This document shows positions 47,076 to 58,400 of a DNA stretch of 64,000 nucleotides, one piece after another (positions within the stretch are counted from its first letter, which is position 1; every line of letters begins with the position of its first letter). The notes below the pieces were generated by a model. That model was not told the origin of the DNA. It saw only the letters and a program-made list of their open reading frames with translations, and did not search any database. This DNA comes from Enchytraeus crypticus (taxonomy: Eukaryota; Annelida; Clitellata; Enchytraeida; Enchytraeidae): NCBI GenBank assembly GCA_905160935.1, contig CAJHZI010000191.1:668501-732500 (forward strand), in the 5' to 3' direction. A program made the translations under genes and the position numbers.

Positions 47076-49772
47076 TTAAACTAATTCGAAGGGTTTCGTC
47101 CTCTTCAGTCTGCGCACACGATGTCGTTGATTAAGTAGTCTAAGAGCTTGAGGATTGATGTGACGACTGAGCCGATCTTGATGTCTTGATGCCGCCATTC
47201 TTATTTCTTCGGCTACCAGAGTTATTTTCAGATCACGATGAATATCACCATTTCTGATGTACCACGGAGCATTTACAATGTTTCTTAAGACCTTATTTTG
47301 GAACGTTTGTATGATTTTGGTATTTGATGATTTCGTGCAGCCCCACATTTGACATCCATAAAGCCAGACTGGCTTCAGAACCTGACAATAAATTGTAAGT
47401 TTATTATTTACCGAAAGTTTAGAATTTCTCCCAATGAGCCAGTAATACTGCCTATATTTGAGGTTGAGCTCATTTCTTTTCTTCTTGACATGCACTTTCC
47501 ATCTCAACTTACTATCTAAATTCATGCCAAGGTATTTAGCACTATTTTCGTAGGGAACAACAGTACCATTGATAGCTAGCCTTTGCGGATTCTTCATTCT
47601 TTTGTTCGTGAAGTTTACGTGAACAGACTTTTGTTCATTTAACTTTATCTTCCAAGATTTAGTCCACTCTAGAAATGTATTACATGCTGCTTGTGCTCTG
47701 GTCGTCGATGTGGCGAGATCCTTGCCAGTTGCGATTATTGCTGTATCATCTGCAAATGTGGCCATAGTAACTCCTCTCATAACTGGAATATCGCAAGTGT
47801 AGAGCAGGTAAAGGATTGGTCCAATCACGCTTCCCTGTGGAACGCCTGCATGTATTCCTTTGAGATCAGAATATTCATCGTCATATTTAACTCTATATGA
47901 TCTATTCGAGATATAAGATGTTAATATCTCTGTATACTGTTGTGGCAACTGCTGGTTGAGTTTATATACTAGGCCTTCATGCCAAACTTTATCAAAAGCA
48001 GCAGCTACATCTAGGAATAATGCCGTACAGACTTCCTTTTTCTCTAATGCATTCTCGATAACGTCAGTTATTCGATGTACCTGTTCTATTGTAGAATGCT
48101 TTTGTCTAAATCCAAACTGAAAATCCGGGATTAACTTTCGTTCTTCGATGATCGGTTTCATCCGTTTCAGAAGTAACTTTTCAAAAAGTTTTGATATAAC
48201 AGGTAGAAGAGAGATAGGTCTGTATGATTTGACGTCGTTAGGAGGTTTACCTGGTTTTTGTATCATAATTACCTCAGCAACTTTCCAGCTGTCTGGTACG
48301 TATCTCAGTCGAAAAGCAGCATTAATTATGTACGTCAACATGACTAACCCTTTCCGTGGCAGTTCTCTCAAAATCAATCCAGTGATCAGATCGAATCCTG
48401 GAGCCTTTCTTGGACTTAAATTTGTTTTTATTTCTTGAGCCAATTCTTTAGGGGTAGTTAATGGGATAGCTTCAAGATTGCTATTAGGGATGAGATGTAG
48501 TGATATATTATTCTGTACTGGGTTTGGTTGAAAAATCTCATACAGGCTTTCAGCAAAGAGGTCGGCTTTTTGCTTATTGCTTCTGGCCCAGGGCTCTGTT
48601 CCATTTCTGACAGGAGGAATTGAGACTATGGGTCTTTTAATTCGCTTTGTAGCTTTCCATAGAGAATAATCGCCGTGTTGAGTTGTCGTTAGGTTACTTA
48701 GATAAGAATCCATTGACTCATCTTTTAGTTTCTGCATTTCTCTTTTCAGGTTTTGGGTTCTATTGTTTAGAATAGTTTTATCTCCTGGATCTCTAGTCTG
48801 CTGCCACCTTCGTCTTGCCTTCCTCTTCTCAGTCACAAGCCGTCTAATTTCAATTGGATAATTATTACCCGCAGTAGGAAAATGTCTTTCTCGAGTGTTC
48901 ATGTAAGCTGCATTCTGTATTATTCTAACAAATTTATCCACTTCGTCTTCTAGCTGCTCTACAGTTTTCAGAGGAACTTTCAGGTTAATATTACTTTGCA
49001 GATCACATTTGAAACCCGTCCAATCGGTAGATTTATTTATCAATGTAGGTCGAGATTCTTTTTTGAATGTATTCTCGCTTAGTGTGAGAAGTACTGCAGA
49101 GTGGTCAGAGTCAAGATCATAGTTATCATCAACATGGAGGAAGTTTGCTGCAACTTTCCTGGTTATGAAGAAATCTAGCATATCAGGGAGTTTATTGGTA
49201 TCAGTTGGCCAGTATGTTGGCTTACCTGCAGACTGGAAATTGCAACCCAGTTCTTTTATGGCTTTTAGTAATTCATTGCCTTTAGTTGTAGTAATTCTAG
49301 AGCCCCAGTCTACATGCTTAGCGTTGAAATCACCTCCAAGAATAAATCTCTCGCCAAGTTGTTGTAAAAGTACTTTATATTCAGCTAATTTCAGATTATA
49401 TCTCGGTGGGATATAGACAGCCCCTATAATTAGTGTTTGCTTCATTGATTTACTTGAAACTAGGGTCAGCTGCATTTCTGGCTTTTGTAAGTATCTTTCC
49501 TCATGATGACAGATTGAGTTTTTAACAATAATAGCACTGCCTCCTCTCGCCTGATTGTCTGGGTGAATGGTGTGGTAGAACTTGTATCCTCTAATTTTTA
49601 GGTATGACTCGCTTGTAAAATGTGTTTCAGTTATTAAACAGACATCTATTGATTGAATATGTAAGAATACCTCCAATTCTGTTCTTTTATTCAAAATGCC
49701 ATTAGCATTCCAGAGTGCTATTGTTAAGTCTGTTCTATTCACTATTAAGATTAAGACTTTGAGATGACGCAC
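47076..49772 (-). CDS. Jockey-type LINE ORF2: endonuclease-reverse transcriptase
   Basis: 898 codons without interruption. An APE-like endonuclease occupies about residues 15-230 (WNANG at 21-25, GGDFNAKHVDW at 146-156, SDHS at 222-225). The reverse transcriptase spans about 490-760 (FLDVAAAFDKVWH at 586-598, GVPQGSVIGP at 643-652, catalytic FADD at 673-676) and is followed by a C-terminal region with LYGCQMWG. It makes the nick and first-strand cDNA during target-primed reverse transcription. It overlaps ORF1 by 38 nt in another frame, so it is likely translated by reinitiation or a similar mechanism. All key residues are present. It is a mobile-element protein and not a host gene. Confidence 0.95.
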   Translation of the reverse strand: MRHLKVLILIVNRTDLTIALWNANGILNKRTELEVFLHIQSIDVCLITETHFTSESYLKIRGYKFYHTIHPDNQARGGSAIIVKNSICHHEERYLQKPEMQLTLVSSKSMKQTLIIGAVYIPPRYNLKLAEYKVLLQQLGERFILGGDFNAKHVDWGSRITTTKGNELLKAIKELGCNFQSAGKPTYWPTDTNKLPDMLDFFITRKVAANFLHVDDNYDLDSDHSAVLLTLSENTFKKESRPTLINKSTDWTGFKCDLQSNINLKVPLKTVEQLEDEVDKFVRIIQNAAYMNTRERHFPTAGNNYPIEIRRLVTEKRKARRRWQQTRDPGDKTILNNRTQNLKREMQKLKDESMDSYLSNLTTTQHGDYSLWKATKRIKRPIVSIPPVRNGTEPWARSNKQKADLFAESLYEIFQPNPVQNNISLHLIPNSNLEAIPLTTPKELAQEIKTNLSPRKAPGFDLITGLILRELPRKGLVMLTYIINAAFRLRYVPDSWKVAEVIMIQKPGKPPNDVKSYRPISLLPVISKLFEKLLLKRMKPIIEERKLIPDFQFGFRQKHSTIEQVHRITDVIENALEKKEVCTALFLDVAAAFDKVWHEGLVYKLNQQLPQQYTEILTSYISNRSYRVKYDDEYSDLKGIHAGVPQGSVIGPILYLLYTCDIPVMRGVTMATFADDTAIIATGKDLATSTTRAQAACNTFLEWTKSWKIKLNEQKSVHVNFTNKRMKNPQRLAINGTVVPYENSAKYLGMNLDSKLRWKVHVKKKRNELNLKYRQYYWLIGRNSKLSVNNKLTIYCQVLKPVWLYGCQMWGCTKSSNTKIIQTFQNKVLRNIVNAPWYIRNGDIHRDLKITLVAEEIRMAASRHQDRLSRHINPQALRLLNQRHRVRRLKRTKPFELV

Positions 49773-50952
49773 TCGCCTCAGCCTCTAGCGCGTTAAGTCT
49801 TTCACCAAATTTCTTAAAACTCTCCATCATGTTCTGAAACAGTAGCCTCAGATCAGACGTCTGGTTTACACTGGGAGTAGCAATTCCTTGCTGCCTATTG
49901 GTTGCCATGGAGTATGAGGTACCTCTCTGGACAAGAGATGGCTTCGAGGTAGTAGTAGTGCTCGTGGGTCTTTGTGATTCTTGTCTTCGTTTCTGAAGTT
50001 CTTTGGCGATGACACAACCTCTATAGCTTGCTGGATGGGCTTCACCGCAATTTGAACATTTGGCTGGCAGGTCTTGTGCCCTAGCACATTGGGATGAATC
50101 CTGATTTCCAGCACATTTGACACAGACAGAATCACGATAGCAGAAATTTTTGATGTGACCAAACCTTTGGCATCTTTTGCACTGAGGGATTATTTTATTT
50201 GTTCTTAATGCCTCAATCTTGACTCTCATGTGGCATAAGTATTGGATACTGAAGATCTTCTTGATATCCTCCGTCATATCAAAAACGAGAGTGAACATGG
50301 GTAGGGGAACACTTCCTTGAGCTGTCTTCTTATGCCTAGGTTCAACCTGGATTATCTTGAAGTCTTGATTTAGCAATTCGTCTTTGAATTCATCCGGATC
50401 ACAGGAAGAGTGCAGATTTTTAGCGACAACTCTGATAGGCCGGTCTAGCTTATTCTCGTAAGTATGCCACTGATACTTATTCTGCTCAACTACATCTCTC
50501 AGTGCCCTGTATTCCTCTGAAGTATCCACATTTATTTTGACCTGGTTATTATTTAGACACGCAGCCTTGTATTTAAGATTTTTGCTTTCTAGCAATTTCT
50601 TGATCTGATCATACTGCTCAACTTTGCTGATGATTATTGGGGGTGGTTTTTGCTCTCTAACAGGTTTTGGCGCCGGGTCCATAGGTACAGTTAAAGTTGA
50701 ATTACTGACTTCTCCCGCTGGATTTTCCGCTGGTTTTTCTGCTGTTTTTATCAAGTTTTCTCGCAGTTTCTTGCGTTTTTTCCCTCTGGGGTTCAGCCAT
50801 TCCGTTTCACGGTTAACTATCTCCTCCTCCTCGGATTTAGTTGGACTGCTGTCCTTCTTGTATAGTTGTCTATAGAAGTCTAGCTCAGACTCTAGATCTT
50901 CTATTTTTTTCAAAGCTCTTTGCAACGATATCTCTAAATTCACCTCAGCCAT
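49735..50952 (-). CDS. Jockey-type LINE ORF1: gag-like RNA-binding protein
   Basis: 405 codons. An N-terminal heptad-like coiled coil (about 5-32) is followed by a basic/Ser-rich linker, an RRM-like central region (about 105-250) and three CCHC-type zinc knuckles at about 258-313 (first one CKRCQRFGHIKNFC). This order is typical of Jockey ORF1 proteins, which coat the element RNA. The start is the first Met after the leader and has a good context (GCCATGGC). Confidence 0.93.
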   Translation of the reverse strand: MAEVNLEISLQRALKKIEDLESELDFYRQLYKKDSSPTKSEEEEIVNRETEWLNPRGKKRKKLRENLIKTAEKPAENPAGEVSNSTLTVPMDPAPKPVREQKPPPIIISKVEQYDQIKKLLESKNLKYKAACLNNNQVKINVDTSEEYRALRDVVEQNKYQWHTYENKLDRPIRVVAKNLHSSCDPDEFKDELLNQDFKIIQVEPRHKKTAQGSVPLPMFTLVFDMTEDIKKIFSIQYLCHMRVKIEALRTNKIIPQCKRCQRFGHIKNFCYRDSVCVKCAGNQDSSQCARAQDLPAKCSNCGEAHPASYRGCVIAKELQKRRQESQRPTSTTTTSKPSLVQRGTSYSMATNRQQGIATPSVNQTSDLRLLFQNMMESFKKFGERLNALEAEASASSQSLNLNSE

Positions 50953-51329
50953 GGTGTTTAGATCAGTGCAACAGGTGGGTGATCAGTGACGCGTGCATAA
51001 CGCTGCGCGAGCGTATAGGACAAAGGTCAACCGGTGTAAACAAAAGTTCGTTTAATTTCTGATAATTCTTCACGGAAAGCGATGAAAATCAGCTAATATC
51101 CGTATGCCAAAGTAAATCTATATATAATCCATAAATGGGCAACCCAGAGGGATGAGAATGTGACTATAACTCGATAAATTTACTATCAATAACTTGAGCA
51201 ATTTTACAAGTAAACCTCCTTGTTATTGTTTACCATAGATATTTAAGCACATTTACCATAAACCAATTTAAATATGTTTATCTTAACCATGATTATCATA
51301 AGTAATGTTAAATAATTGCAACATTATCG

Positions 51330-51540
51330 AAACCAAAGCATTTCGAACTCGAATCGAACTTGTGAAGTAGAAAGGAAGCCGAACCCGAATCGAACCCGAA
51401 CCCTTGTTCTAACCGAACCGAACTTTCATTTTCAACAAACCGAACCGAACCGAACTCTCAAATTGTCAACTGCTAACCGAACAGGAACCGAACTTTCATT
51501 TTCAAAGAACCGAACCGAACCGTACTCTAGAAATTCATAA
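51330..51540. repeat. GAACCGAACC subterminal repeats, right
   Basis: CGAACCCGAATCGAACCCGA and AACTTTCATTTTCAA-spaced GAACCGAACCG repeats just inside the right inverted end of the hAT-like element. They have the same strand orientation as the left set. Confidence 0.95.
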
Positions 51541-51964
51541 AAATTCCCATCTCTAATTGCAGCTTTAGCTGTTCAAAGATTTTAAAATAAGTATAATATA
51601 TGAGTACTTGGAACTACAAAATTTGCTAGTGCAAGAGAATTCTGAACAACTGCAGCCTACCAAGATCACAGCCAGGAAGATTTTAAAACAGGGAATTGCA
51701 GTCCAACCTGAATTGCACAAGAGCTTCATGAGCCTGCATCGATTGTAGCAGCGGTCGTACGTACGTTACAAACTATGTATCGATGGATCTATATATTCGG
51801 CGAAGATTACGGATAAGGAAGAAACTCATGCTGGTGATAAAATAGTAAATATTGGGTCAGAAAAAAGAAACTTTACTCACGAGAGCATAGATAGACAACC
51901 CTGAAGCACGGAAGGGGTCATACTTTTGCGAGGGGGTGTGGCTGGTTATTTGTAAACAATAACA

Positions 51965-51979
51965 ATGGCCGATATATAG
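51965..51979 (+). CDS. Possible upstream ORF in the RUBCN leader
   Basis: ATGGCCGATATATAG encodes MADI and a stop, 37 bp before the RUBCN start, in a good start context (ACAATGG). It matters only if transcription starts upstream of it, which is unknown. Confidence 0.35.
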   Translation: MADI

Positions 51980-52016
51980 CTGATTTGTGAACTTTAATTT
52001 TCTTGGAAACTAAATT

Positions 52017-52111
52017 ATGGCAAGCGATACGTCTAACATATCCGGGTTTTCTCGCCCATCTGTTAATTCTGTTAAACTACTCAGGAAACCTGCTGACAAT
52101 GATCAATCCAG
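52017..52111 (+). CDS. RUBCN: RUBCN exon 1
   Basis: Met at 52017, 31 codons plus two bases, donor ATCCAG|GTAGCA. It encodes a short Ser-rich N-terminus (MASDTSNISGFSRPSVNSVK). The phase fits exon 2. It is supported by open frame and splicing only, since this end is not conserved. Confidence 0.75.
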
Positions 52112-52584
52112 GTAGCACAATATTTCTATTCTAGTCTTACAGGCATTAGGTATTTTGAAATCTAAACTTAAAATCACTGAGTAATTATTATATTTAATTA
52201 CTTTTTTCGGAAGCAGTAAATTTTTTTAAAGAATTTTTGACTACTGAGACGAATTTTAGTTATTGGTAGAGGCTGTTGTTGAAGAATAAGTAATATTTGT
52301 AAATATGGTGAAAAGTAAATTTATGCGAGGATATGGTACAGTTAAGGATATTAAAACTTTCTGATTTGTTTAATCGGCTTAATGTTAAAACTTTCTGATT
52401 TGTTTAATCGGCTTAATGTTAAAACTTTCTTATTTGTTTAATCGGCTTAATGTTAATATTAGTTTAGATTTACATATAGTAATTTAATTGCTGCATTAAA
52501 TGCTGTACTCTAATGTCAGCAAAGTGATAGTGTGTATTAAGTATGATAACACACACACATGCACACACAAACACACACACACAG

Positions 52585-52617
<33 letters not shown>

Positions 52618-52641
52618 ATATTATATATATACATATCTATC

Positions 52642-52706
<65 letters not shown>

Positions 52707-55367
52707 TTATTTATAAACATATTAATCTGTCACAAAAAGGCTATACATTACCCACTTCTTAATGTTAGGAAGAATATGGCATCTGAGGTGGTTTCCCTTT
52801 GACCTCCTCAGTTCCTACTCAGTCACCTCTTATGACATGTTAAGTTTACGGTTTATTTATTCGTAAGTGGCATGAGCAAAACACAGACAGGTTATGCCTG
52901 TGATTGTATCATTTTTGTTCATATTTTATAGGAAAGAATGTTACGAGTTATTAGTGTCTCTAAAGGGGACAGTTGAAGGTCTGCTCTCACTGCCTAGTAA
53001 TAATGTATGGAACATGTATGGAGGTCTCGATAGACTGAGGAGATGTGTGGAAGATATATTGGGACACAGGCAGAAAACTGAACAGGTACATCTTGCTTAA
53101 TGTTACAATTTTAATGGAATGGAATAGAATACCTAGTGGACTAAAAGTTTACTACGATTGTATTTTAATGCAAATTGTGTTTTAATTTTCGTGTAAATAA
53201 TACAATTTACACTAAAATTTAATAGTTACGAATTATATAATGCTTATTGTAGATAATAATAATAATAATAACAACAATTAGATTGCTACAGTCAACAATG
53301 ACAATATCGAGCACTATTGAGACAAAATCAAGCTGGCAAGCAAAAAGTAGGTCCAAAAATGGTGCAAATACCAAATCCAGAAAATCATTCCTAAGATAAG
53401 CAACTTGCAACAACAGCAACATTTAAAGGGTTCTGTTTACTGTTGTTAATGATAACATCATTAACAACATGAGAATAAGAGCGAATTTATCATGTGTGTC
53501 TTGCTGTATTCTGCACTTTTATTCAGAAAATTTATTATTTATCAAATATAATCTTTTCCTTACAATACTATGTTTCAGTCTCCAAATATTATTAATTTAA
53601 TTTAAATGAGAGATATATCTAACTTAGTTCAATTGTTCCACATATTTACAGTTGGCTGCATTGAGTGCAAAGTCTGGTACATCCAGGCTGCTGCAGTCCT
53701 ACACAGCAGACCAGGTGGACTACTGGAGCTTCATTAATGGCCTTCGTTGGTTAACACCAATCACTGCGCCTTACCTAGATCAGCTCTGTCGAACCTCTGA
53801 TAGCGCTAGCGAGATATGCCGGCAGTGGCTTATAGACACGCTAGCAGCGCACAATCTCTCCACTCAGCTTAAAACTCTAGTCAACTGCAGACATCATCTT
53901 CTCAGGCATTACCAAGGTTTGTTCATACATGCTAGTTAGTTTATATTGAAAATGGTGAAGGGAGAAAATTGTGGAACATTGATTGCATTTGGGGACAAAC
54001 AAGTGAAATAAAACAGTAAAAGAGTACATCATTTTACTTTCTAATAATGCTTCATTACCAAAGTTACAAGCCTACAAGTTGGTATTTATGTAAAAGCTTT
54101 TACAGTCAAGGTGAGTAAATTTACCTTTTTTACTTCTGCATCACTCTGTCTCTGAAAGTTTTAATAAAAATTGATGGGACTACTTTTGCAAAACACTAAA
54201 GAGAGAGAGAGTGACTATATCATAGAGGTAATTCTGCATTTATTGTTTTATTACCTGGGCATCAAATGAGATTTAGTGCACGCTTGTTGAATTTAATATA
54301 ACAAACTTTGTGATAGGTCCTGAGGACCATTAATTTATTATTGAACCTCTTGATACTTTGTTAATGCACTGGACTTTTTTGACTTTTTCTTAATATTGCG
54401 TGGTTAAAGATGTTGCAATTGACTGGGCTTTGACTAGACTATGTATTTAGCCATGGCCTATGCTTTATATATATTTTATGCTTAACCTAGGCCTATTAGT
54501 TAAATGCATTTTGTGCTTCACTCAGGTCGATGCTTTGAATGTATTTGTGTTTAACAGAGGCCAATAAGTTAAATATATTTTGTGTTTAGATGGGTATATA
54601 CATTAAATGTATTTTGTGTTTTGCTGAGACTTGTGCATGTATTTTGAGTTTAACTGAGGCTATGTATTAAATGTATTTTGTGTTTAGCTGAGGCCTATGC
54701 ATAAAATACATCTTGTGTTTAGCTGAAGCGTACATGTTAAATGTAATTTCTGTTTAGCTGAGGCCTGTGCTTTAAATAAATTAAATGACGTCCCTGACAT
54801 CATCCTTGTATGAGGAAATGGGCATTAAACCTTTCTTATTATTATTATTAAATGTATTTGCTGTTTAGCTGAAGCGTATGAGTTAAATGTATTTTGTGTT
54901 TAGCCGAGGCCTATCTCTGTCAGCCGGACTATTTCCTGGCTCTCTTGATTTGTCTGAGAGCCGTGGAGCAGAATCAGCCGGCTCTGCTCGCTGACGTGAA
55001 TCCTATCAAGGTCTGCGCTTTTTGTCTGTATTTAAATCAGATTAATCTTTCCTCCTCTGAAGATAGCCATCGGGCTAGTTTATGCCAGATCAATGAAGGT
55101 TTTTCTTCATAAAGAAGCAAGGATATAAAGTTGGGCAAGATGATATAAATCTATGGTAGAAAGAGATGTGCTTTCAGCCGGCTACTTAAAGTGGAAATAG
55201 TAGAACATGAGCAAAGGTCAGTAGGCAGAGCGTTCCAAACATTAGGAGCTGAAAAAGAAAATGACACTCTACCCAATGAAGTGACAGTCTACCCAATGTG
55301 ATGAGAATATTTTGTGCCTTTGAGTAGGTATGCATCAGAGGAACAATTTTGTTCGTTTATATATATG

Positions 55368-55416
<49 letters not shown>

Positions 55417-58400
55417 GTGTGTGTGTGTGTGCGTGTGTGCGTGTGTCTGTATCTATTGATATTTATGGATATTTATTTGTCTGTATTGATACTATTCATG
55501 TATATTTCCAGAATGATTTATTTAATCATTTATTTTATCCAAACCAACGCAACATATCTGTTCAACAGATGAAAAAACATGAAACTACAGAACCAAAAAG
55601 TGAATAGGGAGTTTAAGAAGATCAAATTAGAAGCAAAGGATATTATTTTATACATATATGTATAATATACAAGTATATTTATATGTATTTGCCTGCATAG
55701 ATCCTGACCCTGTATAAACTGTTGACTTGTCTGTTTTCACAAATGTTGGTCGCTGTTTGAAGACTTTTAAGTAAACATTATGTGCTACTACTAGTCTCGA
55801 TCGACAAGGATTTGAGAGCATTAAACATTTCATGGGAAGACGCTATGATGATTGCTGATGATAGAAACGAAAGGAGGAATGTTGCCGCCCTATGTTCTGT
55901 ACAGAACGCAAGGTACTGATGATGATGGTGATGATGACTACTATTACTACTACTGACCTTAGCTAAATTGGCATTCACGGGAAGATGATGATTTGCCTGT
56001 ATTTGCTTTCTCAGTTAATGCAGGGAACATTCTGTGCTACCAGCAAGCACCACTTGCACCGCGTGGGGCACAGAAGAAGTGCCTCTCTTCCTGTTGTGTC
56101 TGTCGTACCGTCAGGGTTCAGTCAGACACTGCCAGAGGAGGGTGAGGGGATAGGCCCCCTTTCTGCTGCTAGTGGGACAGACATATCTCCTACAGCTGAG
56201 GACCTAATTGATTCTGATCCTGTCCTACATGCATTGTATGAGACTGATAAATCAGATGTGAGTTAGTGAAAGGTTTTCAATTAACAATAGTTGATATTGT
56301 CTGTAGTTAAAGTGGGAATTATTGGCTAGTGGACCTTTTAATTATTTCAGGCCTGCATCAATTTTCCAGGGACATAAGTATCTATAATATTTGCGTTGCT
56401 GTGGCAACTCTCTGTAGAAAATTGAGAGCTATTGGAACTGCACTCCCCCACTTTAGCCATTGGTTTTTAATAAGTAATGTAAACACACATTATAGTGAAA
56501 TGATCAACTATTTTGATATCTGTCACTTTGAATACCACATTTTTAAACCGTTAGGCAAGTTAATCCGTTTTCCGTGTAACCAGTCCTGTGAATAGCCAAG
56601 ATTTTACACTCAGATCAGCGCAGCCGGGCTTCGAACCCACAAGCGTTCACTTCACCTCAGGATCTGTCATTTAATTCTTCATGACGTTACCCCTACACTA
56701 TTGAGACATTCATAATATAGATATTTTAAGGCATTATTTTCATCATATCAATTAATTTTTGTGCAATGACCGTTGTAGCCTTTATTTTTTCTTTGTTTGG
56801 TTTAACATTAAATATAACACGATTATGTTTTGTACCATTAATAGCTATTTTTTGTGTTCATAATTTGTTTAATTAAAATATTCAATCAATGACAATATGG
56901 CTTCAGCGTCAGCAGTCTGAATTATTCGACTGCTGTTAAATAAACAATAAATAAATGACAACTAAGCTATAACTGTTTATAGTAAGTTTTTGTATTGTGT
57001 GAAGCTAATTTAATTGTAAGATTTTCTTTGGAAATATTGCTTGATTAACTGCATGTATGATAATTTCAGACGAACAGAACTGGCTCAATATTCAAGTATA
57101 ATTTGTGATAATGTATGATAATTTCTTAATTGTAGAACGGTGTGCTAATCACTGCTCTTGCGTTATGCAAGTGCAGTAACTATTAATATGTGATTTAAGT
57201 GTGTGAAAGAGGTTAAAAGCATATGATCAAATTTTATTAAATGAAAATTCATGTCGTACAATGATAAATCATGGACGGGTTCTAGATTTAAACCTCGCGT
57301 CTGTTGCACCTAAGTCAGAAGTCTTACCTTTCGTGCCACTAGTTCCTATCAAACAAGAACTTTCAGTAACAATTTTTAAGTAGTCTGTAAAATAATTTAA
57401 TTTTAGACAACATTATGTTATTGTTTGCGATATTTCACTACTTTATAGATAGACGGCTCCTCATATAATGAACTCATTTTAAGGCAAACTGTATAATGAT
57501 TTAATTACGCAGTTATGATGGATTGTAATCATAGTCATCAATTGTAGTGTTATGATTTTAGTGTAAACATTTTTGCTGTTGTTTAGATAAGCGGCGTGTC
57601 TCATGACGTCAGTGGGGCTGGAAGGATGAGTGATCCGCTAATGAATTTCTATGCGACATCTAGCGTTGAATTACATCATCGTCATCCTCAAGCCTCTGCC
57701 AGCTCCAACAATTTTAGTCATTCAGCTGCTGTGTCCTCCTCACAGGATATCATCAACGCTACGGATACCCTTAATTCTCTGGAACAGCTCTCGTTCGGTT
57801 CAAGAGAAAGCTTTCAGGAATCTTGTGCCTTGGAGTCTGCATACACTACGTCTGTCGGCGAAATCTGTGTAGAAGGCGATGAAGGTCAAAATAGATGTAG
57901 CGAATATGCTAGCAGTGGTGCCTTATGCGATCAGAATGTTTCAGTTGTAACAGAAATCAAATCATCGTCTACTGCGACGGACTTAGGATCGGAAAAAGAT
58001 TTGTTGGTGAAAAACACTGTAATTGAAGATCATGAAACGGATGAAGAGGAGGAAGAGTTTGTTTCGCTGTTGCGAGGGGGCGTGGATCGAAGTCGACCTG
58101 CGGGAAAACTTTCTCGTAAAAATGCTGCTCTGCGTGTCTTAAACGCTGCCGAGTCGTTGGACTCAATTCTCAATGCAGACGAAGAGTGTGGCAACACTGA
58201 TTCCGGTTTCAATAGTTCCGTCAGCGGCAGAAGTAATTCTTTGCTCAAATTGGGAAATGCTAACTTTAGAACACCTGCAGTGAGCTCAAAACCTGCTTCT
58301 GACACGAATAGCATATCAGTTTGTGAGTTAGCTGCGAGTTCGTCTGAAAACAGTGTGAATACTGAGTTAATCGCTGCAACGAGAGATAATATTTCCAATA

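Larger units (their letters stand above)
46748..51241 (-). mobile_element. Jockey-type non-LTR retrotransposon, full length and apparently intact
   Basis: A 16-bp perfect target duplication TTTAAGCACATTTACC bounds it (46732-46747 and 51242-51257). It has a leader of about 290 bp, ORF1 (50952-49735), ORF2 (49772-47076), a 3' UTR of about 300 bp and a poly(A) tail that reads as poly(T) at about 46748-46780. Neither ORF is interrupted, so the insertion is probably recent. Confidence 0.95.
45354..51555. mobile_element. hAT-like DNA transposon, 6.2 kb, non-autonomous, carrying nested LINEs
   Basis: The ends are a perfect 13-bp inverted repeat TAGAGATGGGAAT (45354-45366 and reverse complement 51543-51555). 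They are flanked by the identical 8-bp duplication ATTGCAGC (45346-45353 and 51556-51563). An 8-bp duplication with TAGAGATGGG-type ends is the hAT signature. No transposase is visible. Removing the nested Jockey LINE leaves about 1.7 kb. The right end is about 450 bp from the RUBCN start codon. Confidence 0.9.

Noticed and set aside
55783..55850. Extra RUBCN exon near TACTAG|TCTCGATCG
   Set aside because: Exons 4 and 5 already join in phase 0, and the candidate has no donor or conserved peptide.
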